26,106 nucleotides of DNA from a virus, in IMG/VR virus record IMGVR_UViG_3300043015_000282, positions 1 to 26,106 of that record; one strand, written 5' to 3'. Positions 22,701-26,106 of this stretch are shown here, piece by piece; positions within the stretch are counted from its first letter, which is position 1, and the number at the start of each line of letters is the position of its first letter. Made by a program: the position numbers and the translations under genes. Under the pieces are notes generated by a model. It searched no databases and was not told the DNA's origin. It saw only the letters and a program-made list of their open reading frames with translations.

Positions 22701-25700
22701 ATGGCAGATCCAGATGCAATAGGATTCAGAGATGTAAATGCAGGAGGTACGCCTTCTGAAAGTCCTCCTAGCACATCAACTACACCAGAAGCACCAAGTG
22801 AAGGAGAAACTGTACCTGGTCCAGATACAACAACAAATAATAAATACGTCGGAGCAGTTTTACCAAATGTATTAGACTTCTATGATTCGCCTACTTATGT
22901 TGCTACATTGTATATGATACCGCCCGTAGAAAGTTCCTCCTCATCACAAGAGCCTGATGAAGATCAAACTGCAACAGATGGAAAAGATAAACGAGGTAAT
23001 AATGCAGATAACTCTAAAGGCAGTAAGACTAAAAAATTAGGAGGCGGTTTTTTAAATGGTGCTCTTAAGGCATCTCCAGAGAATACAGTAATTCTTGCTA
23101 GTACAGGAGCAACTGCTGGCATTACAATAGACAATATAGATTTAGTCACAGTTTCAGGCGGTCCTAATAGTGTTATTAATAAAACATGCGAGTTTGAAAT
23201 AATACAGCCTGGTGCGGCATCGTTTCCAGACATGATTACAAGGGCACAAACATATCTAGGTATTCCTACTGAAACAAAAGATTTTCCTCTGTTTTTAGAG
23301 ATCTCATTCAAAGGTAGAACAGAGACGGGAGGTGACCCTCAGAAGCCTGATTATGATGACATAGAGGGAGGCGGAAACATAGTAGCAGACATAGTAGGTC
23401 CATTTATCTATAAACTTGCACTAAAACAATTTAGCATTAACATAGATCAAACAGGTAGTAGATATCAATTCGATACAGTTGTAACAGACGAATATGCATA
23501 CAACCCGCAATTAAAAGCATTACCGATACTAACAACAACTGTAGGTAGTACTATAACAGAACACGTTAAAGGCCCTACAGGATTAGAAGTACTATTGAAC
23601 GACCAATTACAATCATCTGCAAATGAGAATGCAACACCAGACATAATAGAATTTGATTTGAGTGGATTAGTGGCCGCACAACAAATAGACCCTAAAGAAA
23701 AACAAGGAATAGATGATTTTTCTAAAGGCATAAACTTAAATGCATTTAATAAAGCAAAAGATACAGTTAATGATATACTAAACACACCTAATCCAATTGA
23801 TAGAATTCCTAAACAAGTACGAGGTACAGCAGGAGACCTTAAAAACGAATCTAAAAAACAATCAGGAATAGCAGAAAATTTAATTATAGATGAAACATTA
23901 AGTACAACAGAAACAACTAGTATTCAAAGTGTTCCTGGATTAGACGAAATAGACAAACCAAATGCTGAAGAATTAGAACAAATTATCGAAGAAAATAAAT
24001 CTAGCGGGTTTGTTAAGAAAGTTGATACAGGAAAAATAGAATTAGTTGCAAAACGAGGCTTAGGCATAAACGAATATTTTGAAATGTTATTATCTATGAA
24101 CGATGAGTTCTTTACTAAGATTAGCAAGGTAATTAATCCAGGTGAACCATTTATAAAAGAAGATCAATCTAAAACATCAACATATAAATTATCGATGAAT
24201 TACGAAGTAGTTGAATTAGAGTATAATCCAACAAGAAGAAAATATGTTAAAAAAATAATCTATAAGCCTGTACTAGTAAAAACACAACAGGTTACTGCAT
24301 TGACATCTGAAGGATTAATTTATAACCCAGAGCAAATGGCTAAAGCAGTAAAAGAAATGCAAATAAAGAAAGCATATCATTATTTGTTTACTGGAAGAAA
24401 CGACCAAATAGTAAGTTTAGATATTAACTATAATAAAGGACTAGATTTTTTATTACCAGTTGCAGGAGGCATGGTCGGAGATCCTGTGCTTAACACACGT
24501 CACTCATCTGCAACTCCTGTACCAGCAAGTGAAGACAGTAATGCTATTAATGAGTTATTTGATAAAGTAGAAAAAGTTAAAGATGCAAAAAAATTATTTG
24601 ATCTATTTAAAGGCAAAGATGATATCCTAGGTGGAATAGCAGGGATATTAGGTTTTGATTCTAACACAGCAAAAAATCTTTTAAATGACATAAATTCTTC
24701 TAGTGCAAAAGCATTTGCAGGTATGCTACAAGATAAGGTCACTAGAGAAAGTATATCTAATTTATTACTTAATAAAAAAGGCCCATCAAATCAATCTGGT
24801 ACTAACACAGAAAGTGACAATCAAAGAATTATAGACGGAAGTGAAGATTATACTCCTACTCCTAGTGGGTATGTGTACGGTGTTGACCTTTTAGGAGGCT
24901 CAAAACATGCTGAAGAATTGTTACAAAAAGAGTTAGCAAAACGTACTAGTGAAAATGTCAAAGAAAGCGATGCTGAAAAAGTAAATTCTGGTCCAGTAGC
25001 GGCTGGACAAGAAGGCCATACAAATTCACATGTAATGGGAGCCCCACAAAAAAGTAATAGAAACTCTTTGATGGCATATTTGTTTCAACAACAGAATTCG
25101 GGTAGATTTTTAGTAGACCTTAACATGGTAGTCAGAGGAGATCCATGGTACTTAGGACAGCCAAATGATAAACTATTTCATACACAAGAATTATCTTTTG
25201 GTAATGATGCTAATTCTAAAAGTAATGATGCTGACGGTATTACTACATCAAGAAAAGATAATTTTTTATTATTAGAAATTAATACTCCTAGATATTTTGA
25301 TTTGAATGTAAAAGATGAAGACAGCAATACTGGAAAATGGTATAGTGACGGAGAAGAAGGAACAGCATATTTCTTCTCAGGTGTTTATAGAATATTTACT
25401 GCAACATGTAGATTTCAAAATGGTTTGTTTACTGTTGATGTTGCAGGAGCAAAAGAAACAGCAATCGATATTAGTCAATTAAAACCTATGGTAGAGTATG
25501 ATATGACTCTAGAAGAAAAAGACTTCCTAAGAGATAGACAATCTGCCTTCCAGTCTGAAACAGACTCTGATAAAAATAAATCACCTGCATGGATAAATGG
25601 TTACTTTACAGGAGATAGAATCGTAGCAGGTATACGAGAAGGAGATCCAGTAACACTACAAGATTTACTTGAGAGAGGGATAATTAATAGTGATGAAGCC

Positions 25701-25742
25701 GCGGCATACGAGTCATGGCAAAGGGATAAAGGCGGTAATTAA
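22701..25742 (+). CDS. Large baseplate hub-like structural protein
   Basis: A 1013-residue protein. A Ser/Pro/Thr-rich disordered arm (1-50) is followed by an insertion rich in Ser, Lys and Asp (about 75-110), then hub-like beta domains: ITIDNIDLVTVSGGPNSVIN and FPLFLEISFKGRTETGG (about 145-215), and YKLALKQFSINIDQTGSRYQ. The C-terminal part has FLVDLNMVVRGDPWYLGQP (about 808-826) and FSGVYRIFTATCRFQNGLFT, phrases typical of tail-hub proteins of the gp27/gpD class. The middle is helical and charged, with RGLGINEYFEMLLSMNDEFF near 450. The position between gp53 and a gp5-like gene supports a central hub role. It is far longer than T4 gp27 (391), so orthology is not claimed. Confidence 0.7.
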   Translation: MADPDAIGFRDVNAGGTPSESPPSTSTTPEAPSEGETVPGPDTTTNNKYVGAVLPNVLDFYDSPTYVATLYMIPPVESSSSSQEPDEDQTATDGKDKRGNNADNSKGSKTKKLGGGFLNGALKASPENTVILASTGATAGITIDNIDLVTVSGGPNSVINKTCEFEIIQPGAASFPDMITRAQTYLGIPTETKDFPLFLEISFKGRTETGGDPQKPDYDDIEGGGNIVADIVGPFIYKLALKQFSINIDQTGSRYQFDTVVTDEYAYNPQLKALPILTTTVGSTITEHVKGPTGLEVLLNDQLQSSANENATPDIIEFDLSGLVAAQQIDPKEKQGIDDFSKGINLNAFNKAKDTVNDILNTPNPIDRIPKQVRGTAGDLKNESKKQSGIAENLIIDETLSTTETTSIQSVPGLDEIDKPNAEELEQIIEENKSSGFVKKVDTGKIELVAKRGLGINEYFEMLLSMNDEFFTKISKVINPGEPFIKEDQSKTSTYKLSMNYEVVELEYNPTRRKYVKKIIYKPVLVKTQQVTALTSEGLIYNPEQMAKAVKEMQIKKAYHYLFTGRNDQIVSLDINYNKGLDFLLPVAGGMVGDPVLNTRHSSATPVPASEDSNAINELFDKVEKVKDAKKLFDLFKGKDDILGGIAGILGFDSNTAKNLLNDINSSSAKAFAGMLQDKVTRESISNLLLNKKGPSNQSGTNTESDNQRIIDGSEDYTPTPSGYVYGVDLLGGSKHAEELLQKELAKRTSENVKESDAEKVNSGPVAAGQEGHTNSHVMGAPQKSNRNSLMAYLFQQQNSGRFLVDLNMVVRGDPWYLGQPNDKLFHTQELSFGNDANSKSNDADGITTSRKDNFLLLEINTPRYFDLNVKDEDSNTGKWYSDGEEGTAYFFSGVYRIFTATCRFQNGLFTVDVAGAKETAIDISQLKPMVEYDMTLEEKDFLRDRQSAFQSETDSDKNKSPAWINGYFTGDRIVAGIREGDPVTLQDLLERGIINSDEAAAYESWQRDKGGN

Positions 25743-25750
25743 AATTGAGT

Positions 25751-26106
25751 ATGGATGGTAAAAATGACGGAATGGTTAATGCCAGTATCCGATCAAGCAA
25801 AAACTTAACAGAAAAAGCAGAAAATCTTTCTAAGATACCACCTGGCGTTTATTCTGGTGTTGTTAATGGAAATTCATCTAATAGAAGAGACGGCACAATT
25901 AATGTGTTTCTCGATAACTTTCATAAGAGCCCTACAAACAAAGCAAGTATAGGCGGCATTATGGCCAGATATGCTGGACCATTTTACGGCAACATGAACG
26001 TAAATAAAAATATAGACGACCCTACCGAATCTGAAAAACCTATAACTAGTTACGGTATGTGGACTCAGGCGCCTGAACCAGGTAACCGAGTACTAGTTGC
26101 TATAGT
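25751..26106 (+). CDS. 5: gp5-like hub/spike protein, N-terminal part
   Basis: The frame is open from an ATG at 25751 through the window edge (118 complete codons). IPPGVYSGVVNGNSSNRRDG (about residues 29-48), GTINVFLDNF and TSYGMWTQAPEPGNRVLVAI (the end) form the N-terminal OB-fold of gp5, which binds the gp27 hub at the tail tip. Whether the lysozyme and needle domains follow cannot be seen. The start is uncertain. An in-frame TTG at 25745 lies better spaced from the AAAGGCGG sequence near the end of the preceding gene, while the ATG two codons later is only weakly served. Confidence 0.75.
   Translation, partial: MDGKNDGMVNASIRSSKNLTEKAENLSKIPPGVYSGVVNGNSSNRRDGTINVFLDNFHKSPTNKASIGGIMARYAGPFYGNMNVNKNIDDPTESEKPITSYGMWTQAPEPGNRVLVAI

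Noticed and set aside
1-26106. CRISPR arrays, insertion sequences, integrase or attachment sites
   Set aside because: No regularly spaced repeats, no transposase or integrase ORF and no terminal inverted repeats were seen; the repeats present are coding or leader repeats.

Overview
The window is part of the genome of a T4-like myovirus (tailed phage with a contractile tail) that appears to be marine. Recognisable T4-type genes are major capsid gp23, scaffold gp22, prohead protease gp21, a gp67/68-like acidic core protein, portal gp20, baseplate protein gp26, recombination nuclease gp46/gp47, late sigma factor gp55, baseplate proteins gp48 and gp53, and the start of a gp5-like protein. The low GC content (roughly one third), the fibre style and the small conserved ORF after gp20 resemble cyanophage and pelagiphage myoviruses. 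A SAR11-type or other AT-rich marine host is my inference; no host marker is present.

Layout. (1) 1-5228, minus strand: a fibre-like protein cut by the window edge, a ferritin-like di-iron enzyme, and a 1121-residue repetitive fibre protein. (2) 5336-12178, minus strand: the head module in transcription order portal, small ORF, unknown 345-residue protein, acidic core protein, protease, scaffold, capsid, ended by a UUCG-loop terminator. (3) 12248-14674, minus strand: a tape-measure-like protein. Facing it on the plus strand, 14767-15839 encodes gp26 and an apparent -1 frameshift extension. (4) 15840-16350: a GC-richer stretch with no convincing gene. (5) 16351-21346, minus strand: an operon of gp55, gp47, a 39-residue ORF, gp46, an unknown protein and a GIY-YIG protein. 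(6) 21474-26106, plus strand: a baseplate operon of gp48, gp53, a large hub-like protein and the start of gp5.

Expression. The octamer GATAAATA (T4 late consensus: TATAAATA) lies in correct orientation before nearly every structural transcription unit, and I found it eight times. The gp55 operon instead has a near-perfect sigma-70 promoter. So a host-RNA-polymerase promoter would make the late sigma factor, which would then fire the GATAAATA promoters. At two genes the octamer is placed so that the predicted transcript starts on the A of the ATG, and neither gene has a Shine-Dalgarno sequence, which implies leaderless late mRNAs.

Most interesting: a probable -1 programmed frameshift in gp26 beside the tape-measure gene, like the tail-assembly chaperones of other phage groups; the apparent complete absence of GCAGC/GCTGC (GCWGC) from 26 kb; leaderless late genes; interlocked late promoters forming a perfect 10-bp inverted repeat; and a phage-borne di-iron enzyme.
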